Shown here: in pieces, positions 17,675-27,238 of the stretch | Numbering within the stretch: the first letter of the stretch is position 1 | How the letters are laid out: every line of letters begins with the position of its first letter | Assembly (NCBI GenBank): GCA_964612145.1 | Contig: CAZTBP010000009.1 | Span: 1 to 64,000 of the forward strand | Length of the DNA: 64,000 nt | Source: JAGNLV01 sp964612145 | Lineage (GTDB): Bacteria; Zixibacteria; MSB-5A5; GN15; FEB-12 | Reading direction: 5' to 3' | The notes under the pieces: generated by a model | Databases searched by the model: none | Told to the model about the DNA's origin: nothing | The model's input: the letters and a program-made list of their open reading frames with translations, nothing else | Translations under genes and position numbers: made by a program

Positions 17675-18930
17675 CCGAAGCGTTGCTGATATTTGGGGTT
17701 GTTTTTGGGTTCGCGACGGCGTATGTGGCGTCGCTGTATTCGCTGGCGGTGTATGTCGATCCGGGTGATGTTCAAAAGCTGTATCCGAATTTGCCGGAGC
17801 GGCGGCGGCGATCGGTGGAACGGCTGGCTGGTGATCCGCTGGCTTTTGTGCAGATTGCCAATGTTTACAAGTCGTTCGTCCTGATACTGATGACGCTGGC
17901 GGTGTATGCGCTGATGAGCAGTCTGGCGGCTGCAACCGGGCTGCATGCGACGGCGCTGCGCGTCCTGGGGGTGCTGGTGACCTGGCTGGCGTACATCTAT
18001 TTTGTCGAATATATGCCGCGCCGTTCGGCGCGGACGGTTAATCGGGCAAAGCTGCTTCGACACCTCTGGCTGATCACGATAATTTACGCAGTCTTTTTCC
18101 CGGTAGTTCGAAGTTACCGGCGCGGCCTGCAGCGGGTTCGCCCGGCCCAGCGGGTAACTGAAGAGGACAAAGAGGATATTGTCGAGCGGGCGATAGAAAC
18201 GCTGGCGGAACAGGCCGGAATCGGCGAGACGATCATCGAAGATGAGAAGAAGGAGATGATCGGCCGAATATTTCAACTCGACCAGACGGTGGCGCGGGAG
18301 ATCATGATTCCGCGGATCAACATGGTGGGGATCGAGAAGACGATGAGTTTCAAGGATATTCGAGAGATGGTGGTCAAGGACGGTCATTCGCGTTATCCGG
18401 TATTCGACGAGACGATCGACCGGGTGATAGGACTTATCTACGTAAAGGACCTGTTCAACAATTACCCTGAACCGGGCGAGAAGTTTGTCCTTACGGATCA
18501 TCTGCGGGAGGCCTACTACATCCCCGAAACAAAGGTGATCGGCGAACTGCTCCGGGAGTTCAAGGTCAAGCGGATGCATATTGCGGTTGTGGTGGATGAG
18601 TACGGCGGCGTATCAGGGCTGGTGACGCTGGAAGATATTATCGAAGAGATCTTCGGCGAAATTCGTGACGAGCATGACTTTGAGCAGGAGGAGATTGTAC
18701 CGTTACGGGACGGGGGGTATCTGGTCAACGCGGCGGTTCTGGTTGAGGAGCTGCAGGATACGCTTGACACCGACTACGAGTTAACTGATTTCGACACGGT
18801 GGGCGGGTTGATTTATGACCTGGTCGGGTCGGTGCCCAAAGAAGGGCAGCATGTTAAGTGGCACGATCTTGAGTTTGAAGTCGACCGGGTTGAGGGGCAG
18901 CGGATTATCTCGGTCAGGGTCCGCAAGTAA
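17671..18930 (+). CDS. CNNM/CorC-type hemolysin-family protein with CBS pair
   Basis: A 419-residue inner-membrane protein of the HlyC/CorC (TlyC) family. About four hydrophobic segments form the DUF21-like region (residues 1-140). A CBS pair follows (about 205-325; IPRINMVGIE, SRYPVFDE, VVDEYGGVSGLVTLEDI), then the C-terminal CorC/HlyC FAD-like domain (LVNAAVLVEEL, TVGGLIYDLVG). Relatives take part in magnesium or cobalt efflux or homeostasis. The N-terminal membrane part is diverged from textbook DUF21. Start is GTG overlapping the ybeY stop. It is the last gene of the aspS-phoH-pgpH-ybeY series. Confidence 0.9.
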   Translation: MTEALLIFGVVFGFATAYVASLYSLAVYVDPGDVQKLYPNLPERRRRSVERLAGDPLAFVQIANVYKSFVLILMTLAVYALMSSLAAATGLHATALRVLGVLVTWLAYIYFVEYMPRRSARTVNRAKLLRHLWLITIIYAVFFPVVRSYRRGLQRVRPAQRVTEEDKEDIVERAIETLAEQAGIGETIIEDEKKEMIGRIFQLDQTVAREIMIPRINMVGIEKTMSFKDIREMVVKDGHSRYPVFDETIDRVIGLIYVKDLFNNYPEPGEKFVLTDHLREAYYIPETKVIGELLREFKVKRMHIAVVVDEYGGVSGLVTLEDIIEEIFGEIRDEHDFEQEEIVPLRDGGYLVNAAVLVEELQDTLDTDYELTDFDTVGGLIYDLVGSVPKEGQHVKWHDLEFEVDRVEGQRIISVRVRK

Positions 18931-18947
18931 CACTTATCTCCGAATCG

Positions 18948-21900
18948 TTAGATTCCGGATTGGTCGCTGTCGGGGACGGATGTCTCCATAGCGTCTTCGG
19001 GGCTCGTCGGCGCGTTTTTGAGACCGCAGCTCAGGACACGGTCAAGGGCAGGGGCCTGTTTGAAGTTGGCCCGCGAGCAGTCGTAGAGATCGGCCAGCTG
19101 GTATTCCATCACGCCGCAATTGATCAGGACAAACGGGATGCGGTCGCGGTTGCACATCTCGACCAGCCGGAAAAGTTCGACTTTGCCGGTGAAGCGGGCA
19201 TCGCAGATGACAAGATCGGCAACGCGGGAGACGGTATCACCGACATTAGCGGCGGCATCGACCCAGAGCAGCTTGGTCTTCATGCGGGCGGCCTCGGCGA
19301 AGTACTGTTTGACAATGCCACGGTCGAGCGTAAACAGAAGCAGTCGCACGGTCGAGAGGGAGTTTTTGAGTACCGGAGTCGTGCCGGATTTTTCGTCAAT
19401 GGGGATTGTGAGCGTAAAGGCGGTGCCCATGCCGACGATGGACTCGACGGTTAGATCACCGCCATGCTCACGGGCGATATTTCGACAGATGGAGAGCCCC
19501 ATGCCGGTGCCGACCAGCTCATCCTTGCCCCAGACACCCTTGGTTGAGTAGAACGGGTCGAAGATTTTGGTTATGTTTTCCTCGGGGATGCCCGAGCCGG
19601 TGTCGGCGACGATTATACGGGCGTGGTCCTCGGCCCGGATCAGCGACACGGTAATGACACCGTCGGAGCCAATGGCGTGCTGGGCGTTTATCAGGAGGTT
19701 CAGCAGCAATTGCTGAATCTTGCTGGCGGAAACGAGGACCTTGGGCAGCTCTTCGACGTAGGTCACGACCTCGATCGAGACGTTCCGCATTTCCTTTTCA
19801 ACGAGGCCAAGGGATTTTAGAATGATTTTGCTGAGGTCCTCTTTACCGAAGTCATCGGGTTTGGCCTTGGAGTAACTCAGCAGGGACATGGCGACGTCGT
19901 TGGCCCGATCACCCATCTCGATGATCTGGGAGAGGGTGTCGCGGGCAAGGGCCAGGTCGTTTTCTCCGTTCTCCAGTTCGTCGAGGGCAAAGGAGGCGTT
20001 GCCGATGATGCCACCGAGATAGTTTTTGAATTCGTGAGCGACTCCGGCGGCCAGCATACCGACCGCTGACATCTTGTCCGATTCGGCGACTTTCTGCTGA
20101 GCGTAAAGCTCAAGTGTAATATCTTCGGCGACCGAGAGGTAGTTCGTGATGCGCCCTTCGGCGTCGGTTATCGGCGTGATTGTCTTTCGTTCCCAGTACA
20201 GCTCGCCGTTCTTGCGTCGATTCTGCATTCGTCCAAACCATATTTCACCCGAAGTGATCTTTTTCCAGAGTTCCTCGTAAAAGGCTCTGTCGTGACGGCC
20301 GGAACGCAGGATTCGTGCAGGTTGGCCGACGGCCTCTTCGGGGGAATAGCCGGTAATCTTGGTGAAGTGCGGATTGACATATTCGATGGTGCCTTCAGTA
20401 TCGGTAATCACGACAATGTTGGCGCTCTGGTCGACAGCCGCAGAGAGTTTGCGCAGTTCCTGTTCATTGCGCTTCCGGTCGGTTACATCGCGTCCGTAAC
20501 AGTGTACGAAGTTCTCGCCTTCAACGGGGTGTAGGGCCCACGTCCAAATAGAGTCGGTTGTGAGCCGCTCGAGGTCGATCATCGCTTGTCCGGTTTTCAG
20601 GCACTTCTGGATCAGTTCGCTTGCGTTTTCCGGGAGATACGCCAGGAGACCGTTGCTGTGCGCCGATTCATTGGTGAGTTTCCGTGCACTCGGGTTGGCG
20701 TAAAGAACGGTGCCGTCGCTGTCGATGGTGAGGACGAGGTTCGGATTATTTTCCGGAAAGGCTGCCAGTTGCTTGAGCTTGCGCTCATTCTCCTTCATTT
20801 CAGTAATGTCGATAATGGTAGCGGCCAGGTACATCGGTTTCCCGTGGGGGTCGTGAACCACAAGCGCCGTTTGCAAGCCGGGAAATACGGTGCCGTCTTT
20901 TCGACGGTGCCAGACTTCTTTGGTTCCGTGGCTGCCGCTCTTGACGCAATCGTCAAGCTGGTGGGTGAGGTCCGGGAGGCGGTCCAAATCGCGGCACACG
21001 CTCACGTGCTGACCGATAAGTTCGGCAGGTTCGTAGCCGTGCATCCTGGCATAATGGTCATTGACGTAGACAAAGTTGTAATCGAGATCAGAAATGGCGG
21101 AACCGTATTCGGCGATATCGATAATGGTCTTGAATTTCTGGATTTCCTGCTCGGCTTGTTTTTCATCGGTCAAATCTCGCACTGCCACCACGCGAACATG
21201 TCGTCCCCCGGACTGCACGTTTCGGCCGTGCAGTTGGGCGGGGAAGGTGGTGCCATCCTTGCGGACAACGATAACTTCGTATGGTTTCTCATAACCGTCG
21301 GTGATGTTATCGACAACTTTCTGACTATAGTCATCGTGGATGAACTGCATGACGTTTTGGCCGATGAGGTCTTTGGGTGTGACCCCGACCATTCGGGCAA
21401 AAGCGCTGTTGGTATCGAGACAGACGCCTTTTTCGTGAATCAGGATGCCTTCGGAGGCAGCCTCGGCGAGACGGCGGAAGCGGTCTTTACTCTCGCGTAC
21501 GGCGGCCTCGGCGGTTTTGCGAACGGTGGTGTCCATTATAGTGCCGATGTAAGACAGCAGCCGGCCATTTTCATCAAATTCCGGGACAGCTTCGGCGTAC
21601 AGCCAGACAATGCTGTCGTCGGCTCTCCGATGGCGACCCTCGACCGCGAGGGGGCTGCGTTCCTGGGCGGCTGCTTTGAACGCGTTTACGATTCGGTCGC
21701 GGTCTTCGGGCAAAATAGAATCAGTCCAGCCGTAGCCTGAAGCCTGTTCAAAGTGCATCTCCAGCAGGGTCGAGCCGCGTTCGCTGAGATAGGTGCAGCG
21801 GCCGTCGGGATCTATACGGAAGATGCCGACCGGAGCAACGCGCATGAGGGTCTGGTATTCTTCTTTACGATGACGCAGCGCCTGTTCGGTTTCTTCCTGC

Positions 21901-22994
21901 TCGGATATGTCTGAGACGACGCCTCGGAAACCGACCGGACGTCCTCCGTCAAGCGATGCCGAGGCGTGGACTATTGCCGGAAAAAAAGTGCTGTCGGACC
22001 GTTTGAAATAATACTTTTCGACCGTCGTCGCCCCGGTGCGCAGCAGTTCGGCTATATCACTTTGAGCTCGGTGGAGGTCGTCATCGGCGATTACCGATTC
22101 GTATGAGATTCCGGACTCGAGTTGTTCACGGCTGACGCCGCACATTTTGAGCATCCGTTCGTTGGCATACATGACCGTTCCGGACTGGTCGACCTCAAAA
22201 ATACCGGTTGGCAGCAAATTCACCAGATCCCGGAACCGGTTTTCGCTTTGATGCAAGGCGGCCTGTGTTGCCAGGCGGCGTTTCTCGCGACGAACAGCGC
22301 TGAAAACGGTCAGGAGGGCCAACAGGGCCCAAACGGCGAACAGGGCGTAGATGATCTGCCGACGGAAGTCGTTACTTTGCGTGATTTCGCTTTCCAGTCC
22401 GGATTTAAAATTATCAAGGGCCGCGCGAAAATCGTGATAGGCTGCATCGAAATCATCGTCTGCCCCGGCGTCAGCGGTTAACGGGCTTCGACTGGTGAGT
22501 CGGGCGAGCGCTTTGGATTCGAGGTCGGTCAGTCGGTCCCGGAGGCCCGAGAAAAGTCCATCTATGACAGCCGGTTCGAGAATAAGGTTGACCGGGGAAT
22601 CATGGAAAATGTCGGCGGAAATACTGTCTATGTGGACCGACGCCTCCGCAAATTTGGCCTCGATCTGTTCACGGCTGAATGTGTCATCCCCGGCGATGTA
22701 CTCTTCCAGCCAGAGGTGATTGTGAATAACGGCATTGTCCAACTCGTTGAGGTGGCGTATGGCGCCGGTGTCACGAGATACTTCGTGATCAATCAGGAGG
22801 TAAACCCATACAATACCGAAGCCACAGATTGTGGCCAGCAGTGCTGTAAGGATAGTAGACCACCAACCGGCGACAAGGCCGCTCAGAGATCCGGTTCGGT
22901 ATGAGTTCGAGGCTCTCAAGCCGGCTAATACTCCTGAAATGAACGGTTCGTATGTGGCTCGGATCGGGCGACATTGGACTTCTGCGGCATTCAA
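18948..22994 (-). CDS. Membrane multi-PAS sensor histidine kinase with diverged receiver-like C-terminus
   Basis: A 1348-residue sensor. One helix near 41-62, an extracytoplasmic domain of about 150 residues and a second helix near 215-232 form the input module. Six PAS domains in series follow, roughly 250-375, 376-500, 501-620, 621-745, 746-845 and 850-970, each ending in a D(I/L)T/DIS or DTT-like motif. The HisKA box has His987 in AHEFKN. The HATPase has N (LLINAQHAI), G1 (DTGSGIP) and G2 (GTGMGLSI) boxes. The last 130 residues resemble a receiver domain that has lost part of its acidic pocket. The TTG start is uncertain; a TTG 25 codons in, behind AGGAG, is an alternative. The likely partner is the response regulator encoded next at 23.1 kb. 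Confidence 0.9.
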   Translation of the reverse strand: MNAAEVQCRPIRATYEPFISGVLAGLRASNSYRTGSLSGLVAGWWSTILTALLATICGFGIVWVYLLIDHEVSRDTGAIRHLNELDNAVIHNHLWLEEYIAGDDTFSREQIEAKFAEASVHIDSISADIFHDSPVNLILEPAVIDGLFSGLRDRLTDLESKALARLTSRSPLTADAGADDDFDAAYHDFRAALDNFKSGLESEITQSNDFRRQIIYALFAVWALLALLTVFSAVRREKRRLATQAALHQSENRFRDLVNLLPTGIFEVDQSGTVMYANERMLKMCGVSREQLESGISYESVIADDDLHRAQSDIAELLRTGATTVEKYYFKRSDSTFFPAIVHASASLDGGRPVGFRGVVSDISEQEETEQALRHRKEEYQTLMRVAPVGIFRIDPDGRCTYLSERGSTLLEMHFEQASGYGWTDSILPEDRDRIVNAFKAAAQERSPLAVEGRHRRADDSIVWLYAEAVPEFDENGRLLSYIGTIMDTTVRKTAEAAVRESKDRFRRLAEAASEGILIHEKGVCLDTNSAFARMVGVTPKDLIGQNVMQFIHDDYSQKVVDNITDGYEKPYEVIVVRKDGTTFPAQLHGRNVQSGGRHVRVVAVRDLTDEKQAEQEIQKFKTIIDIAEYGSAISDLDYNFVYVNDHYARMHGYEPAELIGQHVSVCRDLDRLPDLTHQLDDCVKSGSHGTKEVWHRRKDGTVFPGLQTALVVHDPHGKPMYLAATIIDITEMKENERKLKQLAAFPENNPNLVLTIDSDGTVLYANPSARKLTNESAHSNGLLAYLPENASELIQKCLKTGQAMIDLERLTTDSIWTWALHPVEGENFVHCYGRDVTDRKRNEQELRKLSAAVDQSANIVVITDTEGTIEYVNPHFTKITGYSPEEAVGQPARILRSGRHDRAFYEELWKKITSGEIWFGRMQNRRKNGELYWERKTITPITDAEGRITNYLSVAEDITLELYAQQKVAESDKMSAVGMLAAGVAHEFKNYLGGIIGNASFALDELENGENDLALARDTLSQIIEMGDRANDVAMSLLSYSKAKPDDFGKEDLSKIILKSLGLVEKEMRNVSIEVVTYVEELPKVLVSASKIQQLLLNLLINAQHAIGSDGVITVSLIRAEDHARIIVADTGSGIPEENITKIFDPFYSTKGVWGKDELVGTGMGLSICRNIAREHGGDLTVESIVGMGTAFTLTIPIDEKSGTTPVLKNSLSTVRLLLFTLDRGIVKQYFAEAARMKTKLLWVDAAANVGDTVSRVADLVICDARFTGKVELFRLVEMCNRDRIPFVLINCGVMEYQLADLYDCSRANFKQAPALDRVLSCGLKNAPTSPEDAMETSVPDSDQSGI

Positions 22995-23117
22995 GCGCCG
23001 TCCGGGTCCGGATACACGCTCGTTCTCATATTATCGGATGACGGGACTGGAATATTAACGATTCAGGGAGAAAAGATTGACCGTTTCCGGGCTTGAGACT
23101 ATTTGCGGGCCAATGAC

Positions 23118-23591
23118 TTACTCAGACTCGAGGGATTTCTGGACGGGCTTCTTCAGCGCCGAAGCGAGTTTCTTCTTTTCCCTGGATTCCCGTTGTTCGA
23201 GGGCACGTTTGAGGCAGCGGTCACGGTAGGCCTGGGTGAGGGTTTTAACGATTTCGACATTGCGGAATGGCTTGCTGATCAGGGCGTCGGCACCTGCTTT
23301 CTTGATGTTCTTGTCGTGCAGGCTGGCACGCTGCCCGGTGATTAGAATGACGCCGGTTTCAGGGAAGTGGGTGCGTATCTTTTCGAGTAATTCAAGTCCG
23401 TTGAGATTGGGCATCTGGACATCGGTGATTACCATTTCAAAAGTGCGCTCCTTCATTTTGCTCAGGGCTACGACTCCATCTTCAGCCAGTTCAACATTAA
23501 AGCCGGCGGAGGAGAGGCCACGGGAGAGAATGACCCGAATGGACGGTTCGTCATCAACAACGAGCACAGATACATTTCGCTTGTCAGTCAT
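23118..23591 (-). CDS. Single-domain response regulator
   Basis: A 157-residue CheY-like protein with complete phosphoacceptor chemistry: Asp13/Asp14, phosphorylated Asp57 in ITDVQMPNLNG, Thr85 in LITG and Lys107 in SKPF. The last 35 residues are a basic helical tail without a DNA-binding or enzymatic domain. Output must therefore be by protein contact, or it may act in a phosphorelay. It lies upstream of the multi-PAS kinase in the same direction with a gap of about 120 nt, so the two likely form a system. Confidence 0.93.
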   Translation of the reverse strand: MTDKRNVSVLVVDDEPSIRVILSRGLSSAGFNVELAEDGVVALSKMKERTFEMVITDVQMPNLNGLELLEKIRTHFPETGVILITGQRASLHDKNIKKAGADALISKPFRNVEIVKTLTQAYRDRCLKRALEQRESREKKKLASALKKPVQKSLESE

Positions 23592-23715
23592 ATTTTCGCA
23601 CTAACATTTGCTAAATAGATTTTTATCCAGCCCTTACTAACTATAGTCCTTATCGGCACAGGGAGAGAAGCGATTAAGTGAGAAATGAGTATTTGAGCGG
23701 GCGGTTTCAAGAATC

Positions 23716-23934
23716 TCAGTTAAAATGGTGGTAAAAGAGGATGACAATCAGGAGCATGAAAACTACTCCCGTCAAAAACCCTGTCCGGAAGGTGTTCAGG
23801 GCATTTTTCAAGCGTTTTGCACGGCTCTTATTGCCGGGCAATTCTGAGTAGCAATATCGGCATTTGACCGCCTCCTCGCGGATTTTCTCCTTGCAGTAGG
23901 GGCAGGCCTTCATCGGTTTGGTCGCAACAGCCAT
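23716..23934 (-). CDS. Zinc-ribbon single-pass membrane protein
   Basis: A 72-residue protein with an N-terminal zinc ribbon, CPYCKEKIREEAVKCRYC (two CxxC knuckles, residues about 11-28), a basic linker and one C-terminal helix (about 50-68). Such small proteins are common but without known function. It lies between the two-component genes and the GH57 gene on the same strand. Confidence 0.8.
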   Translation of the reverse strand: MAVATKPMKACPYCKEKIREEAVKCRYCYSELPGNKSRAKRLKNALNTFRTGFLTGVVFMLLIVILFYHHFN

Positions 23935-23986
23935 AACATTTTAACATTAGAGCGAGAGGTCGGAAGCGGCAAGTTTAAAAACGCGA

Positions 23987-25720
23987 TCAAGCGAACCAGG
24001 TGAGGTCCAGTTCCGGCAGAAGCGTATCGCGGCGGGCGGCTTCCTCAGCCAGGCGCTGATCCTCGGCCGATACGGGGCTGCCCATCAGGTGGTGACAGAG
24101 GACGGAGTTGAGGGCCTGGAAAACACGGTAATGTTCGTTCAGGCGTTCGGTGCCGTAGGTGACGGCGGTGCCGCTGGTGATGAGGAACTGCCAGTCTGAG
24201 GCGGCCATGAGCATTAGCTGGCGGGCCATCTGGCGGAGGGTTTCGACAGCCGGTTGGGAGAAACTGGCGGGCTGCCGACGCCATCGGGCGACCAGCCGGG
24301 CAACGCGGTCCTCGGCTTCGTAAATCATCGGCCAGGACCATTCGGTGCGGTCGTTGATCCAGGTGAAATGTCCGCCGCCGAATCCCCAGGAGCCCTCCGA
24401 GAGGGTTACGGTGGTCTGCGGGGGAGCGTCATCGAGATAGCCGGAAAGAGAGGTCAGGTGGACAGTATCCGAGTACGCGACACGTCGGAGCACATCTTTG
24501 AGGAACTGCGGACCCTCGAACCACCAGTGCCCGAAGAGTTCGGCGTCGTATGGTGCCACGAGGATGGCGTTGTCATCGGCGCCGGATAGAGTGTTTTCAA
24601 TTTCCGAGGCAAAGTGGAAGGCATGGACCCTGGCCCGTCCCAGTGCCAGTTCACGGCGGTACTCGACTTTTTTGCCCAGGTCAGTGTCCTGCGAGGTGAC
24701 GGCCCAGTAGCGCAGGCCGCCGGGGGAGTGCTTCTTGTGGAACTCAAGATAGTATTGGTCGCCGGGGTAGCCATGGGCACCGGACCAGACGAGCGAGCCG
24801 GTTTCCGGGTCACGGATGAAGGCGCTGGCTTTACCCGGTTCCGAGTGATTCGAGGTGACTCGGTAGACGCGGTGCGGATTGAGGTCGGTCATTGTGTCGG
24901 TGCCCCGGGTGTGGACCGCCGCGGCGGATGAAATGGCCCCAAACCCGGAAAGGCCGGCGGCCAGTCTGGCGGTGTCGTGCCAGAGGTCCGGCGAGCCGGG
25001 TTGATTCGATTGCGCCATCAGGGCGGATTCGACAACGAAGAACTCGAGGTTGTTTTCGGCGAGGATAGATTCGATCCCCTGGCGGTCAAATTCCGGGTAG
25101 ACGCCGTTGATCGGCGCCGGCGGACGCCAGCGGTAGCCGGGTCGGTAGCCGCACTCGGGCAGCCAGATGCCGCGCGGGTCTCGGTCGAAGTGTTTTTTGT
25201 AGTTGGCGACGGCGGCTTTGGTTTGCGCCGAGATAGTTTCATCGCGGGAGAGCAGCGGGAAGTAGGCGTGGGTGGCGCCGCAGGTGAGGATTTCGAGGAT
25301 GCCGGTATCCTGGAACGTGCGGAGTGCACCTACGATATTGCCGCCGATTCGCTCGTAGTGGTTTTTTGTCTCGGTATAGAACTCGGTCCAGAAGGCGGCG
25401 TTGTCGCGGAGGCCGTGCAGGCCGCGCCCAAGGAAGTCTTCGGTATCGTGTTCGGCGGCGGCGAGTTTTTGTTCGATATATTGCCGGAATTCAATCTGGA
25501 ACCGCTGGTCGACCAGTTGTTCGCAGAGGACAGGGGAGAGGCCGATGGTAAGGTGAACCGGCAGGTTTTCGTCAGCCAGTTCGCCAAGCATGCGCAGCAA
25601 AGGCAGGTAGGTTTCGGCAGCGGCCTCGCAGACCCACTCGGAGCCATGCGGCCAGCGGCCGTGGCCGAGCACCCACGGCAGGTGGGCGTGAAGAACTATC
25701 GCAACCGAGCGACGCGCCAT
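23987..25720 (-). CDS. GH57 family 1,4-alpha-glucan branching enzyme
   Basis: A 577-residue glycoside hydrolase of family 57 with the DUF1957-type C-terminal helical domain. Motif 1 is HAHLPWV. The nucleophile Glu189 lies in GIWLPECGYRPGY, and the acid/base Asp392 in PYDAELFGHWWFEGP. The motif order and length match the GH57 branching enzymes of Thermus and Thermotoga, which make alpha-1,6 links in glycogen. No glycogen synthase or phosphorylase gene is in the window. Its start overlaps the stop of the DUF3467 gene by one base, which implies co-transcription. Confidence 0.92.
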   Translation of the reverse strand: MARRSVAIVLHAHLPWVLGHGRWPHGSEWVCEAAAETYLPLLRMLGELADENLPVHLTIGLSPVLCEQLVDQRFQIEFRQYIEQKLAAAEHDTEDFLGRGLHGLRDNAAFWTEFYTETKNHYERIGGNIVGALRTFQDTGILEILTCGATHAYFPLLSRDETISAQTKAAVANYKKHFDRDPRGIWLPECGYRPGYRWRPPAPINGVYPEFDRQGIESILAENNLEFFVVESALMAQSNQPGSPDLWHDTARLAAGLSGFGAISSAAAVHTRGTDTMTDLNPHRVYRVTSNHSEPGKASAFIRDPETGSLVWSGAHGYPGDQYYLEFHKKHSPGGLRYWAVTSQDTDLGKKVEYRRELALGRARVHAFHFASEIENTLSGADDNAILVAPYDAELFGHWWFEGPQFLKDVLRRVAYSDTVHLTSLSGYLDDAPPQTTVTLSEGSWGFGGGHFTWINDRTEWSWPMIYEAEDRVARLVARWRRQPASFSQPAVETLRQMARQLMLMAASDWQFLITSGTAVTYGTERLNEHYRVFQALNSVLCHHLMGSPVSAEDQRLAEEAARRDTLLPELDLTWFA

Positions 25721-26061
25721 CAGTCTTTGTCCTGATCCTCCTCGACCCGCTGGGTGCTGGATTCGAATCCGATCGGTTTGGAAGCGGCGCCGGGGCCGCC
25801 GTGGACCTTGATTTCGCCGAATTGCGATTCGAATTTCTTGATATTGTCGGTCAGGGCTTTGTGCAGCAGCTTGGCATGCATAGGGGTCATGATGATCCGG
25901 GCCTTGACTTTGGCTTTTGGGGCACGGGGCATGATGCGGGCGAAATCTATGATAATCTCGGTCGGGGAATGCATTATCATGGCCAGGTTGGCGTAGACGC
26001 CCTCGAGGGCCTCTTCATCGAACTCGACCTGAATCTGCTGCTGTTGGGGATTCTGCTGCAT
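25720..26061 (-). CDS. DUF3467 family protein
   Basis: A 113-residue protein with a Gln-rich N-terminus (MQQNPQQQQIQVEF) and the DUF3467 core (YANLAMIMHSPTEIIIDFAR, ARIIMTPMHAKLL). The family is small, soluble and of unknown function. The acidic C-terminus is likely disordered. It overlaps the GH57 gene and is divergent from hldE1. The ATG is preceded by AAAGGAGCGCT. Confidence 0.85.
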   Translation of the reverse strand: MQQNPQQQQIQVEFDEEALEGVYANLAMIMHSPTEIIIDFARIMPRAPKAKVKARIIMTPMHAKLLHKALTDNIKKFESQFGEIKVHGGPGAASKPIGFESSTQRVEEDQDKD

Positions 26062-26095
26062 GTATGAGCGCTCCTTTCGGTAATAGTCAAAGTGC

Positions 26096-26124
26096 TTGTG
26101 GACAGACTTTTATGGTAATATATT
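26096..26124 (+). promoter_or_regulatory. Candidate promoter for hldE1
   Basis: TTGTGG and TATATT are 17 bp apart, about 65 nt upstream of the hldE1 GTG, in the gap between divergent genes. Confidence 0.5.
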
Positions 26125-26190
26125 CCCCTGTTAAGTCAACTGTTTATCCGGCCGCAGAGCCGGAGACACCGATTACAGGAGTGCAGGCGG

Positions 26191-27219
26191 GTGCCGCTGA
26201 GACCTGAACGCATAAAAGAGATCATCAACGGAATCGGAAAAGCCAGAGTACTTATCCTCGGCGATATCATGCTGGATGAGTACCTGTTCGGGCGGGTCGA
26301 CCGGATCTCGCCGGAGGCGCCGGTACCGGTGGTGGAGATATCCTCGGACAAGCTGCTTCTGGGCGGGTCGGCCAATGTCGCGGCCAATATCCGGTCGCTG
26401 GGTGACGAGCCGCTGCTGCTGGGGGTGATGGGCGAGGATGAGGCCTCGGTCAAGCTGACCCAACTGCTCAAACGCTGGGGAATTTCCAGTTCGTTTTGTG
26501 TGACCGATAAATCACGCCAGACAACAATCAAGACACGGATCCTGGCGCACAGCCAGCAGGTGGTGCGGGCTGACCGGGAGAACCGTCACGAGCTCACCGA
26601 AGAAGTCGAGCGGCTGGTGTTTTCGAAATTCGAGTCGGTGGCCGACCAGATCAAAGCGGTGATTATCTCCGACTACGGTAAAGGCGTTATTACGCTCTCA
26701 CTGCTGCAGAAGGTGATGGATGTCTGCCGGGAGAAAGGGATCTTTGTCGCGGTCGATCCGAAAGAAACGCACTTCAATAATTACAAGCATGTGTCGGTGA
26801 TCACGCCGAACCATCACGAGGCAGGCTTTGCCTACGGGCGACGGATCCAGAACATGAAGGATTTGGTCGAGGTGGGCCACGGCTTACTGAAGCGGCTGGA
26901 GGCGGAGTCGATTTTGATCACGCGGGGTCCGGATGGGATGTCGCTTTTCCAACAGAAGGAGGAACCGACTCATATTCCCACTTTCGCGCGGAAGGTGTTT
27001 GATGTGACCGGAGCGGGCGATACGGTTATCGCCAGTTTTGTCTCGGCGGTGTGTGCCGGGGCGAACCTGGGTGAGGCGGCGGTGTGTGCGAATGCGGGGG
27101 CGGGGATCACGGTCGGTGAGGTTGGAACCGCGACAGTGACGGCGGCGGACCTCCAGGCGGAACTCGAGCGCAATATCAAGAACGGGAATTTGCTGGCTGG
27201 AACCAAGGCCGGTTCCTAA
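26191..27219 (+). CDS. hldE1 (rfaE1): D-glycero-beta-D-manno-heptose-7-phosphate kinase
   Basis: A 342-residue PfkB-fold kinase that phosphorylates heptose-7-phosphate at C1 on the way to ADP-heptose, the LPS inner-core donor. Family marks are LGDIMLDEYLFG, the Gly-rich GGSANVAANI, ISDYGKGV, and the catalytic anion-hole motif VTGAGDTVIASF near the C-terminus. It is a single-domain form; the adenylyltransferase half of the E. coli HldE fusion is the next gene. The GTG start has CAGGAG upstream. Its presence supports a diderm envelope with heptose-containing glycan. Confidence 0.94.
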   Translation: MPLRPERIKEIINGIGKARVLILGDIMLDEYLFGRVDRISPEAPVPVVEISSDKLLLGGSANVAANIRSLGDEPLLLGVMGEDEASVKLTQLLKRWGISSSFCVTDKSRQTTIKTRILAHSQQVVRADRENRHELTEEVERLVFSKFESVADQIKAVIISDYGKGVITLSLLQKVMDVCREKGIFVAVDPKETHFNNYKHVSVITPNHHEAGFAYGRRIQNMKDLVEVGHGLLKRLEAESILITRGPDGMSLFQQKEEPTHIPTFARKVFDVTGAGDTVIASFVSAVCAGANLGEAAVCANAGAGITVGEVGTATVTAADLQAELERNIKNGNLLAGTKAGS

Positions 27220-27238
27220 TGACGAGTCGGAGCAAGTA

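Noticed and set aside
20586..21740. 384-codon plus-strand ORF
   Set aside because: Antisense to the PAS domains of the histidine kinase.
24977..25735. 252-codon plus-strand ORF
   Set aside because: Antisense to the GH57 gene, which carries intact catalytic motifs.
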